A DNA stretch of 64,000 bases from assembly GCA_050291245.1 (NCBI GenBank), contig JBNKJP010000035.1:1-64000 (forward strand). Reading direction: 5' to 3'. The position numbers were made by a program, and so were the translations under genes. A model generated the notes under the pieces. It saw nothing but the letters and a program-made list of their open reading frames with translations, had not been told where the DNA came from and did no database searches. Below, one piece after another: positions 47,583 to 56,571 of the stretch; within the stretch, counting starts at the first letter, position 1; each line of letters starts with the position of its first letter. This DNA comes from Thiodiazotropha sp050291245. GTDB taxonomy: Bacteria; Pseudomonadota; Gammaproteobacteria; Chromatiales; Chromatiaceae.

Positions 47583-48182
47583 ATGAACCACAAAAAACGT
47601 GAACTCCAGCGACGCATCGCCTACGAAGCCGCGCGCATCCTCACCGAATTACGCTCGGACAACATCAGCTATGCCTGCCGCAAGGCGGCCGCCAAGTACG
47701 GCGTCACCCGGCCGCAACTCATGCCGACGCACCAGGAGGTCGATGAAGCGCTACGGGAACAACAACGCCTGGTCAGGGGCGAGGCGCAAACCGATGCCCT
47801 GTGGTCATTACGCCAACAGGCGATGGAGGCCATGCGTGCCCTGCAGGCGTTCCACCCCCAGCTGGTGGGGCCGGTCCTGGATGGCACGGCGGACAGCAAC
47901 AGCCACGTGGAACTGCACCTCTACGCGGATACTCCGGAGGATGTGCTGTTTACCCTGAGTGATCTGCATATTCCCTGGACCGAGAAGCAGCGTTTGCTGA
48001 GTTTCAGCGACGGACACCGGGAGCACTACCCAAGTTTCCAGTTCAACGCCAATCAGATTCGCTTCGAACTGGTGGTGCTGCCCACGCAACAGCTACGCAG
48101 ACGCCCCCTCGGAGCATTCGACAACCGCCCCCAGGACAGGGCCAACCTGAAACAGTTGGAAATCCTCATGGCGGCCTGCTGA
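47583..48182 (+). CDS. Conserved hypothetical protein, possibly nucleotidyltransferase-like
   Basis: A 199-residue cytoplasmic protein without signal peptide. The N-terminal half is helical and rich in Arg/Ala (RRIAYEAARILTELR, YACRKAAAKYGVTRPQLMP). The C-terminal half has alternating strands (VELHLYADTPEDVLFTLSDL, PSFQFNANQIRFELVVLP). Homologues in gammaproteobacteria are, as I recall, sometimes labelled nucleotidyltransferase or, doubtfully, a Mur ligase; I see no Mur ATP motif and make no functional claim. It lies 94 bases after mrcA and faces gltA. Confidence 0.65.
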   Translation: MNHKKRELQRRIAYEAARILTELRSDNISYACRKAAAKYGVTRPQLMPTHQEVDEALREQQRLVRGEAQTDALWSLRQQAMEAMRALQAFHPQLVGPVLDGTADSNSHVELHLYADTPEDVLFTLSDLHIPWTEKQRLLSFSDGHREHYPSFQFNANQIRFELVVLPTQQLRRRPLGAFDNRPQDRANLKQLEILMAAC

Positions 48183-48246
48183 GCCGCAATTAGACACAAA
48201 TCACCGCGAAGGATGGCATCCAGGGATATCGCACCTTCCAACCTTC

Positions 48247-48275
48247 TGGATCCCGGCATACGCCGGGATGACGAT
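48247..48275. repeat. Short palindromic intergenic repeat
   Basis: ATCCCGGC, ATAC and GCCGGGAT form a perfect 8-bp hairpin within CTGGATCCCGGCATACGCCG (start) followed by GGATGACGA. This resembles the CTGGATTCCCGC...GGAATGACG repeats spread between genes in many proteobacteria. It lies between converging genes and can work as a terminator for both. Confidence 0.75.
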
Positions 48276-48288
48276 ATCGTAACCCCCC

Positions 48289-49590
48289 TCAACGCTGATC
48301 CCGCGGCACATAGTCCCGACGCGGATACCCCTGGTAGATCTGCCGTGGCCGACCGATCTTCTGCCGCGGATCGTCCATCATTTCAAGCCAGTGGGCAACC
48401 CAGCCCACGGTCCGGGCAATGGCGAACATCACGGTGAACATATTGTTGGGTATTCCCAATGCCCGGTAGATGATGCCGGAATAGAAATCCACATTCGGGT
48501 AGAGTTTGCGCTCGATGAAATACTCGTCGTTGAGGGCGATCTCCTCGAGCCGCTGAGCCAGTTCGAACATGGGGTTGTTGGTATCCGCGAGCCGTTCCAG
48601 CACCTGGTGGCAGACGTCGCGAATGATCCCGGCGCGTGGATCGTATTTCTTGTAGACCCGGTGACCGAAACCCATCAGCCGGAAACCATCATCCTTATCC
48701 TTCGCCTTGGCAATGTATTTGTCGATCTGTGACACATCGCCGATTTCGGCCAGCATGTCGAGCACCGCCTCGTTGGCGCCGCCATGGGCCGGCCCCCACA
48801 GAGAGGCGATACCGGCGGCAATACAAGCGAACGGATTCGCCAGGGAACTACCCGCCAGGCGAACCGTGGAGGTACTGGCATTCTGCTCATGATCCGCATG
48901 CAGAATGAACAGCAGATTGAGCGCCTTCTCGGCCACCGGATCGACCTGATACTCCTCGCAGGGTGTCGCGTACATCATGTGCAGCAGATTGGCGCAGTAG
49001 GAGAGGTCGTTGCGGGGATACATGATGGGCTCCCCGATGTTGTGCTTGTAACTCGCCGCCGCGATGGTTGGCATCTTCGCAATCAAGCGGTGAGCCGCGA
49101 CCTGACGCTGCTCAGGATCGTTGATATCCAGCGAATCATGGTAGAACGCGGACAGAGAGCCTACCACTCCAACCATGATCGCCATCGGATGCGCATCGTA
49201 ATGGAAACCGCCGAAGAAGTGCTTCAGGGTTTCATTCAACATCGTATGACGACTGATCAACTTGTTAAAATCAACGAGTTGTGCATGGGTGGGCAACTCA
49301 TTATTAAGCAGCAGGTAGGCGGTCTCCAGGAAATCCCCCCCGTCCGCCAACTGTTCGATCGGGATACCCCGGTACTCGAGTATGCCAACCTCACCCTGAA
49401 TAAATGTGATTTTGCTCTTGCAGCTCGCGGTCGACATGAAACCGGGATCGTAGGTGAACACGCCCGCATCCTTGTACAGGGAAGACACATCGATGGCCGG
49501 TGGCCCCTGTACCGATTCGATCACAGGCAACTTGACCGATACCCCAGTCTCGTCGTTCGTCAAGGTGTAGGTTTTTTGATTTTCAGCCAT
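48289..49590 (-). CDS. gltA: Citrate synthase, type II (hexameric)
   Basis: A 433-residue enzyme that condenses acetyl-CoA and oxaloacetate to citrate. The N-terminal beta domain (KLPVIESVQGPPAIDVSSLY) and the active-site residues are present: His in ILHADHEQNASTS, His in WGPAHGGANEAV, and Asp in YPNVDFYSG. Length and N-terminal domain place it with the NADH-sensitive hexameric GltA of gammaproteobacteria. ATG 49590 with GGAG upstream was chosen over an upstream in-frame start. The region upstream (49591-49965) should contain its promoter. Confidence 0.96.
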   Translation of the reverse strand: MAENQKTYTLTNDETGVSVKLPVIESVQGPPAIDVSSLYKDAGVFTYDPGFMSTASCKSKITFIQGEVGILEYRGIPIEQLADGGDFLETAYLLLNNELPTHAQLVDFNKLISRHTMLNETLKHFFGGFHYDAHPMAIMVGVVGSLSAFYHDSLDINDPEQRQVAAHRLIAKMPTIAAASYKHNIGEPIMYPRNDLSYCANLLHMMYATPCEEYQVDPVAEKALNLLFILHADHEQNASTSTVRLAGSSLANPFACIAAGIASLWGPAHGGANEAVLDMLAEIGDVSQIDKYIAKAKDKDDGFRLMGFGHRVYKKYDPRAGIIRDVCHQVLERLADTNNPMFELAQRLEEIALNDEYFIERKLYPNVDFYSGIIYRALGIPNNMFTVMFAIARTVGWVAHWLEMMDDPRQKIGRPRQIYQGYPRRDYVPRDQR

Positions 49591-49965
49591 GGTGAACTCC
49601 GCAAGTATCTGCAATCCGACCGGTGAAGCGACACGATATTCCGTTTCAATTCAAAAGGCCAGCCATACACCGAAGGCCATCAATTGAGAATGCCTATCAC
49701 TTCAACGCCGTGAAGGGGCGTGAACAGGAGGAACTCACAGCTCACGGGGATGGACATCCCTTGCCCGGAAACATCAACCCAACCTGGTACGACGAGGTAA
49801 ACGCTTCGGGACTGGCGAACCGCCCACGCCATAGCAGGCTTTGGCGCGCTATATTCAGTGCGCCTATTAATTTATTTTATTACGGCATCCCAAATATGGC
49901 AGGCTTTGCGGGACTCATCAAGCCGATTTCATCAATGGTCAGTATTGAATCCGTGCAACACGCGC
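49591..49965. other. Intergenic region between gltA and the KamA-like gene
   Basis: A plus-strand open frame crosses this stretch from 49623 and runs into the antisense of the downstream gene; its composition is not convincing and I do not call it. An AT-rich patch near 49860-49885 may be a promoter. No repeat or RNA structure was recognised. Confidence 0.4.
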
Positions 49966-51312
49966 TCAGGCGAAAAACCGACGGGAATCTTCATCGAATG
50001 GGCGCAACTGATCAAACCAGGTCGCCTGCTCATCATAGCGGGCGAAAAATGGCTGTTGTACACGGGATGGATCCCGGGCCTGGATGTAACGCAACACAAA
50101 GGCCCGTTCCCCTTTAATCCGGGTCACCCCCTGAATTTCCACCTTTCCGAGATCCGCGCTCATGCTAGGCCCCCGGGCCGTCCGACCCAGACCGGACACC
50201 TGCTGCACCGCATCCCGATAGATCTCCCAGGCGCGGACCAGAGGCACCTCGAAATAGTTGCGCGCACCGGTATCGCGCTCAACGAAAAAATAGTAGGGGA
50301 CGATGCCATGCCGGACCTGCTCCTGCCACAGACGAGCCCAATCCTCCGCGGAATCATTGATATGTGCCAGCAAGGGTCCCTGACTGCGGATCTCGACACC
50401 CACCGACCTCAGGCGATGTACCGCGGCCCGGGCGATGTCGGTGTGCAGTTCGCGCCAATGGTTGTAGTGAGCCATGATCGCCACGTGCTTGCCCGCCCGG
50501 ACCAGTTGTTTCAGCAGGTCGATCAGCTCTTCGGAATCCTCATCAGTGATGAAGCGCTGAGGCCAGAAGGTCAACGCCTTGGTGCCGATACGCAGTGTCT
50601 GAACATGGGTGAGATCCGGCTGCAACAGGGGCTCCAGATAGCGCCTGAGCTGACGACTTTTCATCACCATGGGATCTCCGCCCGTGATCAACAGATCGGT
50701 CACCTCAGCGTGCTGACGCAGATACTCGTAGAGCCGTTCCACTTCGGTGGTCGAGATGCGCAGAGACTTGTCACCCACAAACTGAGCCCAGCGAAAGCAG
50801 AAACTGCAATAGCTGTGGCAGGTCTGTCCCTGGCTAGGGAAGAACAGCACCGTTTCCCGGTATTTATGCTGTATCCCGTTCAAGGGGTTCCCCGCATCGT
50901 CACTGGGCCGGTTCTTTCCCATCTGGTCCGCCGGGTGCGGGTTCAGACTGCTGCGGATCTCCTGAGCGATGACACGGATCCCGGCAGCATCCGTTCCATT
51001 GCGCAGGGCCATGGCCATACGGTTGTAATGGACCTCGGACAACATCCCTTTTTGCGGAAAGGTGAGTTGAAAAACCGGATCGTCGGGCACACGGCTCCAA
51101 TCGATGAGTTCACGCAGCACATAGTCATTAACCCGGAATGGGAGCACCGATGCCACCACCTGCATCTCGAACCGGGTCGCCTCCGGCAACCGCTGCAGTT
51201 GCGGAATCCCCCCCAGATCCCGGGCCGTATAGACCCGGAACGCCTGGGGCGACTTGGAAATGGCTACGCTGTGAACTTTCGCGCGGGAAACGGTTGATTG
51301 TGGTGGCGACAT
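49966..51312 (-). CDS. KamA family radical SAM protein (lysine 2,3-aminomutase-like)
   Basis: A 448-residue radical SAM enzyme. The cluster-binding CxxxCxxC is CHSYCSFC, followed by FRWAQFV, and the S-adenosylmethionine-binding glycines are in LLITGGDPM. The C-terminal segment YFEVPLVRAWEIYRDA continues to SMSADLGKVEIQG, where the lysine aligns with the PLP lysine of the PGGGGK motif of true lysine 2,3-aminomutases, but the glycines are replaced. The N-terminal 110 residues are longer than EpmB, and that enzyme's context is absent. The substrate is therefore uncertain; beta-lysine formation, for example as an osmolyte, is one option. The gene stands alone, its start 345 bases from sucC on the opposite strand. 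Confidence 0.82.
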   Translation of the reverse strand: MSPPQSTVSRAKVHSVAISKSPQAFRVYTARDLGGIPQLQRLPEATRFEMQVVASVLPFRVNDYVLRELIDWSRVPDDPVFQLTFPQKGMLSEVHYNRMAMALRNGTDAAGIRVIAQEIRSSLNPHPADQMGKNRPSDDAGNPLNGIQHKYRETVLFFPSQGQTCHSYCSFCFRWAQFVGDKSLRISTTEVERLYEYLRQHAEVTDLLITGGDPMVMKSRQLRRYLEPLLQPDLTHVQTLRIGTKALTFWPQRFITDEDSEELIDLLKQLVRAGKHVAIMAHYNHWRELHTDIARAAVHRLRSVGVEIRSQGPLLAHINDSAEDWARLWQEQVRHGIVPYYFFVERDTGARNYFEVPLVRAWEIYRDAVQQVSGLGRTARGPSMSADLGKVEIQGVTRIKGERAFVLRYIQARDPSRVQQPFFARYDEQATWFDQLRPFDEDSRRFFA

Positions 51313-51656
51313 ACAGAACTCCCAGGCAAATGGGCGACCACCCTAACAAAGACTGAAACATACAGCAAAACCACAGCAACTCATCAAGCATGCTTATAAC
51401 GCGACAATACGGAACATATAGCGACATATCACTGACAAATACTAAAATATAGCTACTTTTTGAAACTTTTATGAAGCCTCAATACGTCGGAATTGATACC
51501 AAAACAGTGTATAAATTGATTAGTACACTAAGGGAATCGACTTCGGGATTGTATTTTTTGTGCACAGCACTATAAATCGTCTGGTATAACGTCCATAATC
51601 TCAGTTTATCGAAGCATAACCACCCGGATCATCCAGCTCTGCGTCGAGGCGGAAAC
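51313..51656. other. Divergent intergenic region upstream of sucC
   Basis: The stretch holds promoters for two divergent genes. AGTGTA at 51506-51511 and TACACT at 51524-51529 form a dyad with a 12-base AT-rich spacer that might be a regulator site. Nothing else was recognised. Confidence 0.35.
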
Positions 51657-52817
51657 ATGAACCTTCACGAATACCAAGCAAAATCCCTTTTCAACAGCTA
51701 CGGCATTCCGGTCCCCGCCGGTCAGGTCGCGGCCAGTCCGAGCGAGGCCCGCACCGCCGCTCAGGAATTAGGCGGCAAGCTCTGGGTGGTCAAGGCCCAG
51801 GCCCACACCGGCGGTCGCGGCAAGGCGGGAGGAGTCCTGCTGGCCAGAAGTCTGGACGAGGTCGAACAGGCGGCCCGCGCAGTAATCGGTATGACCTTGG
51901 TGACCCAACAGACCGGCCCCCAGGGTTTACCGGTACACAATGTCCTGATAGAGCAGGGGAGTGACATCGACCGGGAACTCTATCTCGGCGCACTGCTCGA
52001 CCGGGCGCAGTCCCGGGTGGTGTTCATGGCCTCCTCGGCCGGGGGCATGAATATCGAGGAGGTGGCGGCCGATACGCCGGAAAAAATCCTCACCACCGTG
52101 GTCAATCCCGCCACCGGCATGCTTCCGTACCAGTGTCGCAAACTCGCCTTCGGCCTGGGACTGAAAGGAGACCAGATTAAAGCCTTTTCCAGAATCATGA
52201 TGGCGCTCTACCGGTTGTATACCGAAAAGGATGTCAGCCTGATCGAAATCAACCCGCTTATTGTCACCACGCAAGGCGAGTTGGTGGCCCTGGACGCCAA
52301 GATCAATCTGGACAGTAACGCCCTCTACCGTCACCAGGAACTGGTCGCGATGCGCGATCACACCCAGGAAGACAAGAAGGAAGCCGCCGCCGCCGAGCAC
52401 GATCTCAACTACATCACCCTGGACGGCTCCATCGGCTGCATGGTCAATGGCGCGGGCCTTGCGATGGCCACCATGGACATGGTCAAGCTTCAGGGTGGCG
52501 AGCCTGCCAACTTCCTCGATGTGGGCGGCGGTACCACCGCCGAACGGGTGACCGAGGCGTTTAAACTGATTCTCAGCGATGACAAGGTGAAGGCCGTCCT
52601 GGTGAATATCTTCGGAGGTATCGTGCGCTGCGATCTGATCGCGGAAGGCATCATCACCGCGGCGCGCAGCATCAAGGTCTCGGTGCCGGTAGTGGTTCGT
52701 CTGGAAGGCACCAACGCCCAGCAGGGACTGGACATGCTGGGCGCCAGCGGGCTCGACTTCATCACCGCCCATGACTTCACCGAAGCGGCCCGCAAGGTCG
52801 TATCAGCAGCCCACTGA
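51657..52817 (+). CDS. sucC: Succinyl-CoA synthetase, beta subunit (ADP-forming)
   Basis: A 386-residue ATP-grasp subunit of succinate-CoA ligase. The N-terminus MNLHEYQAKSLFNSYGIPVP, the grasp motifs WVVKAQAHTGGRGKAGGV and LIEINPLIVT, and the C-terminal VNIFGGIVRCDLIAEGI are all diagnostic. A GAGGCGG ribosome binding site precedes ATG 51657. sucD follows 68 bases later. Close relatives include malate-CoA ligase subunits; sequence alone does not fully exclude that, but the usual TCA role is the simplest reading. The partner sucAB genes are not in this window. Confidence 0.95.
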   Translation: MNLHEYQAKSLFNSYGIPVPAGQVAASPSEARTAAQELGGKLWVVKAQAHTGGRGKAGGVLLARSLDEVEQAARAVIGMTLVTQQTGPQGLPVHNVLIEQGSDIDRELYLGALLDRAQSRVVFMASSAGGMNIEEVAADTPEKILTTVVNPATGMLPYQCRKLAFGLGLKGDQIKAFSRIMMALYRLYTEKDVSLIEINPLIVTTQGELVALDAKINLDSNALYRHQELVAMRDHTQEDKKEAAAAEHDLNYITLDGSIGCMVNGAGLAMATMDMVKLQGGEPANFLDVGGGTTAERVTEAFKLILSDDKVKAVLVNIFGGIVRCDLIAEGIITAARSIKVSVPVVVRLEGTNAQQGLDMLGASGLDFITAHDFTEAARKVVSAAH

Positions 52818-52885
52818 GGGATGCCGGCGAATCATCACAAACCACCACAGATCTGAATGACTTTCTCAGTCCAGGAATGTAGCGC

Positions 52886-53755
52886 ATGAGCATACTTGTA
52901 GACAGCAGCACCCGGGTCATCTGCCAGGGTTTCACCGGAAAGCAGGGCACCTTTCATTCCGAACAGGCGATCGCCTACGGCACCCAACTGGTCGGCGGAG
53001 TAACCCCCGGAAAGGGCGGCCTGACCCATCTCGAAAGACCCGTTTATGATACGGTCCATGACGCCGTCAGAGCCACCGGCGCCCAGGCCACCATGATCTA
53101 TGTGCCCCCCCCCTTCGCCGCCGACGCCATCATCGAAGCCGCCGACGCCGGTATCGAGATCATTGCATGCATTACCGAGGGCATACCGGTCCTCGACATG
53201 CTCAAGGTCAAGGAGGCCCTGAAAAGCTATCCCGCCCGCCTCATCGGTCCCAACTGTCCCGGCATCATCACCCCAGGGGCCTGCAAGATCGGAATCATGC
53301 CGGGGGCGATTCATCAGCCGGGCAGGGTGGGCGTGATGTCCCGGTCCGGCACCCTGACCTACGAGGCGGTGCACCAGACCACTCAGGCAGGCCTGGGGCA
53401 GAGCACCTGCGTGGGCCTCGGCGGCGACCCCATCAACGGCACCAGCTTCATCGACTGCCTGAAGCTGTTCGAGAAAGACGAGCAGACCGAAGGCATCATC
53501 ATGGTGGGCGAGATCGGCGGTTCCGCGGAAGAGGAGGCCGCTGAGTACATTCGCGCTCATGTGAACAAACCCGTAGTGGCCTACATTGCCGGCGTCACCG
53601 CCCCCCCAGGCAAACGCATGGGTCATGCCGGCGCCATCATCAGCGGCGGCAAGGGTACCGCCGAGGCGAAATTCCAGGCCCTCGAGGCGGCTGGCGCGCA
53701 GGTGGTGCGCTCCCCAGCCGAGATGGGCAGCCGGATGGCCGAGTTGCTCGGATAA
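52886..53755 (+). CDS. sucD: Succinyl-CoA synthetase, alpha subunit
   Basis: A 289-residue CoA-binding subunit that carries the phosphohistidine intermediate. The CoA site (ICQGFTGKQGTFHSEQAI, then ATMIYVPPPFAADAIIEA) and the phospho-His region RMGHAGAIISGGKGTAEAK are intact. Its length matches E. coli SucD. It is co-transcribed with sucC and followed after 50 bases by ppk2. Confidence 0.96.
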   Translation: MSILVDSSTRVICQGFTGKQGTFHSEQAIAYGTQLVGGVTPGKGGLTHLERPVYDTVHDAVRATGAQATMIYVPPPFAADAIIEAADAGIEIIACITEGIPVLDMLKVKEALKSYPARLIGPNCPGIITPGACKIGIMPGAIHQPGRVGVMSRSGTLTYEAVHQTTQAGLGQSTCVGLGGDPINGTSFIDCLKLFEKDEQTEGIIMVGEIGGSAEEEAAEYIRAHVNKPVVAYIAGVTAPPGKRMGHAGAIISGGKGTAEAKFQALEAAGAQVVRSPAEMGSRMAELLG

Positions 53756-53807
53756 CACGGGATCCGTTAAGCTGACGCCGAATCCCGCTAACCCGGATAG
53801 GAGTTGC

Positions 53808-54689
53808 ATGATCGAGCCTGTTTCATCACCGTACCTGGTCCCGTTCAACCGGGACCGTCTGCCGAAACACCTCTCCACCAAGCCGCCCGGCGATGCACCC
53901 GGAAAGAAAGGCTGCAGAAAACGTCTCGCCAAGGAGGTCGCCAAGCTGGATGAATGGCAACATCGGCTCTACGCGGAGGATCGACGCTCCCTTTTGGTGG
54001 TCTTTCAGGCCATGGATGCCGCTGGGAAAGACAGCACCATCCGGGCCGTGATGAGCGGGGTTGACCCAAGTGGTTGTCAGGTATTCTCGTTCAAACAACC
54101 CTCCTCCCTCGAACTGGACCACGATTTTCTCTGGCGCACCGGTCTGCGACTGCCTGAACGAGGCCGTATCGGCATCTTCAACCGCAGTCACTACGAAGAG
54201 ACCCTGGTGGTGCGGGTACACCCGGAATACCTGCATGCACAGCGACTGACACTGCCTGAAAACATGGACGAGCTGTGGGCGCAGCGATTCGCCTCAATCC
54301 GACACTATGAGCACCACCTGGCCCGAAACGGCACCGTGATCATAAAATTCTGGCTGAATGTCAGCCGGGAGGAACAGCGCAGACGCTTCCTCTCACGCCT
54401 GGACGAAGCCCATAAACACTGGAAGTTTTCCATCAAGGATGTCGAAGAACGTCAACACTGGGATCGCTACATGGCCGCCTATCAAGAGATGCTGTGCGCG
54501 ACCGCAAAATCCTGGGCTCCCTGGTATGCAATCCCGGCCGACAATAAGCCTTTCATGCGCTGGCAGGTGGCCCGTATCATCCGAAAAACCCTCAAGGCCA
54601 TGCAACCGGACTACCCTCAGGTCGCCGCGGAAGACCTGAATCGCTTCGATGAGATGAGAGCCCGCCTGGAACAGGAACCTAGCGACTAG
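53808..54689 (+). CDS. ppk2: Polyphosphate kinase 2 family protein
   Basis: A 293-residue cytoplasmic enzyme that transfers phosphate between polyphosphate and nucleotides. The P-loop (FQAMDAAGKDSTIR), the lid region (SFKQPSSLELDHDFLWR), NRSHYEETLVVRVHP and the lid lysine/arginine residues in KFWLNVSREEQRRRF are present, as in PPK2 single-domain enzymes. Class (nucleoside mono- or diphosphate) cannot be fixed from the motifs alone. ATG 53808 follows AGGAG; the longer frame is antisense-like. Together with the phytase locus it points to an organism that acquires and stores phosphate. Confidence 0.9.
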   Translation: MIEPVSSPYLVPFNRDRLPKHLSTKPPGDAPGKKGCRKRLAKEVAKLDEWQHRLYAEDRRSLLVVFQAMDAAGKDSTIRAVMSGVDPSGCQVFSFKQPSSLELDHDFLWRTGLRLPERGRIGIFNRSHYEETLVVRVHPEYLHAQRLTLPENMDELWAQRFASIRHYEHHLARNGTVIIKFWLNVSREEQRRRFLSRLDEAHKHWKFSIKDVEERQHWDRYMAAYQEMLCATAKSWAPWYAIPADNKPFMRWQVARIIRKTLKAMQPDYPQVAAEDLNRFDEMRARLEQEPSD

Positions 54690-54801
54690 TGTATCCCGCC
54701 ACAACAAAAACCCCACCAAGCCCGATTTGGCAGTCCCCCCAACCCCGGCCATACTAAAAACAACCCGGACAACGACCCGCTCCGGCCAGGAGACATGCTA
54801 C

Positions 54802-55578
54802 ATGCGCAGATGGCCTATCACACTGCTCATTCTGGGCTGTGGTCTCGCAACCTGCAGTTTCGCGGAACCCACTTTTCAGAACCGAAGTAACCGTCAAATG
54901 GCGGTCACCGAGTGCTCGGACTACCGGGAACGTAACCGGCTACCCTGCTTCGTCTCCCGCAACAAGTGCCCCTATGGATTTGAGGTGATTGCGCAATACT
55001 CCGAGGGATGGGGCGCACCGTTCCTCGCCTGCCGGGATTCCCGGCACGAACACCCGACAACCCGTGATATCGTCCGTCACCCCCCCCATCAACGCCAGGA
55101 GATCGTAGGCCAGTTCCAGCAGTTCGTCGAACGGGTCCAGGCGCGTCAAAAAGGCCAGGCGAAACCGCTGCCTGAGCGCATTTATCAACAGCTGGGCACC
55201 TATTTCCAGCAGCTCAGGTTGGAGCGGGTATCCGTTGCGGTGAGCGACGCACTCTCAAAAGGCTGTTTCACCGATTGTCAGCAGATCTACTGTGCCGCCG
55301 GTGAACCACTCACCCACGACCCCGAGCAAGCATCAATCCCCTATGAACTGCTACTGCAACTGGCACATCTCGAACGTTGCGAGGTACAAGGGGGACAACA
55401 GCGCTATCTGCAGTCCTGGCTACGGGAGGTGCCCGAGCAGACACTCAGCGCCCTGCAGGAAGGAAAATCGGTGGCAACGGACCAACTCCAATTCGCCGCC
55501 TACCTGGAAAGCCATGCCAACAACCGCGCGGAGAGTGTCTGCCGACGTGTTCATTGCGTCGGTAACGCTTCCCGGTGA
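54802..55578 (+). CDS. Cysteine-rich secreted protein, unknown function
   Basis: A 258-residue exported protein. The signal peptide (MRRWPITLLILGCGLATCSFA) is followed by a cysteine-rich region with about ten cysteines outside the signal (TECSDYRERNRLPCF, NKCPYG, LACRDS, KGCFTDCQQIYC, ESVCRRVHCVG), which suggests disulfide bonds in the periplasm or outside. Between them is a helical Gln-rich part (EIVGQFQQFVERVQARQK). ATG 54802 was chosen since it begins the signal; AGGAG lies 12 bases upstream. The family is not recognised. It converges on the dienelactone hydrolase gene. Confidence 0.75.
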   Translation: MRRWPITLLILGCGLATCSFAEPTFQNRSNRQMAVTECSDYRERNRLPCFVSRNKCPYGFEVIAQYSEGWGAPFLACRDSRHEHPTTRDIVRHPPHQRQEIVGQFQQFVERVQARQKGQAKPLPERIYQQLGTYFQQLRLERVSVAVSDALSKGCFTDCQQIYCAAGEPLTHDPEQASIPYELLLQLAHLERCEVQGGQQRYLQSWLREVPEQTLSALQEGKSVATDQLQFAAYLESHANNRAESVCRRVHCVGNASR

Positions 55579-55608
55579 TCCCACCCGGTTTGTTCTTCTG
55601 ACTGGGCT

Positions 55609-56400
55609 TCAGGGTTTACCGTAGACCCCCTCGAGCGCCTTGGAAAAGACCGCCCAGGACTGTTCATCGGCCACTTTCTGGTAGGCGAGGGGTAAACCAA
55701 ATCTCCGCCCCAGCTCATCCGCGCCCGGGTTGGTGAAGGCGTGCTTCGCACCCGCATACTCGTAAAATTCATAGCGCACCCCGGCCCGATCCATCTCTTC
55801 CTTGAAAGCGGCGATCTGCTCCGGTTTGACAAACGGGTCCGCAGCCCCGTTGAACACCAGCAGTTGCGCCTTCACAGCCCCTTTCACGGCGGGCTCGGCA
55901 GGAACCAGACTGCCGTGAAAACTTCCGACCAGATCCAGATCCACGCCGCGTCGCGCCATCTCCAACACCATCCCGCCTCCAAAACAGTAACCGATGGCGG
56001 AAATCTCATCGGAGGCGACCGTCTGATGCGCCTTGAGCAGAGCCATGGCGGCCTCGAAACGGGCCTGGGCCTGGGCCATGTTGTGCTTCACCTCAGTGGC
56101 GAACCGCCCCGCATCCTTGGGATGATCAGCCTGTTTGCCATCCCCGTACATATCCACGGCCAGGGCCGTATAACCCATTTCCGCCAGTTGCCGGGCCCGG
56201 CTGCGGGCATACTCGTTATGTCCCCACCATTCATGCACTACCAGGATTCCGGGACGCTTACCGGCAGGGGCGTCGTCGTAGGCCAGATAGCCCTTCATCA
56301 GGGTATCGCCATCACGGTAACTGACCGCCTCTCCAACCACTTGGGCAACGGCACCGGTCGCAAAACAGGACAGGACCACACTCAAAGCTAACTTGAACAT
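55609..56400 (-). CDS. Dienelactone hydrolase family protein, exported
   Basis: A 263-residue alpha/beta hydrolase with a signal peptide (KLALSVVLSCFATGAVA). The triad of the family is visible: nucleophile Cys in IGYCFGGGM, Asp in FNGAADPFV and His in YAGAKHAFTN; the early motif is ILVVHEWWGHNEYARSRA. Exported homologues are common in Proteobacteria and their substrates are unknown. ATG 56400 was preferred over the upstream GTG because GAGG is well placed for it. No partner. Confidence 0.9.
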   Translation of the reverse strand: MFKLALSVVLSCFATGAVAQVVGEAVSYRDGDTLMKGYLAYDDAPAGKRPGILVVHEWWGHNEYARSRARQLAEMGYTALAVDMYGDGKQADHPKDAGRFATEVKHNMAQAQARFEAAMALLKAHQTVASDEISAIGYCFGGGMVLEMARRGVDLDLVGSFHGSLVPAEPAVKGAVKAQLLVFNGAADPFVKPEQIAAFKEEMDRAGVRYEFYEYAGAKHAFTNPGADELGRRFGLPLAYQKVADEQSWAVFSKALEGVYGKP

Positions 56401-56571
56401 GCCATCCACCTCAATTGTTATGTTTTCCGCGACCCTTAATACCTATAGCAGAAACAAAGCAGAATAAAACGGATGTTTTATCTGGAAAGCGTGAACCCTT
56501 TCCGGGCATAATTAAGCACTTTCTAATAAACTAATTCGCACCAAATTGTCCCGATCAGCGAGGAACGGATC

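Noticed and set aside
49623..50117. 164-codon plus-strand frame between gltA and the KamA-like gene
   Set aside because: Its second half is antisense to the radical SAM gene and the first half lacks protein-like composition or a ribosome binding site.
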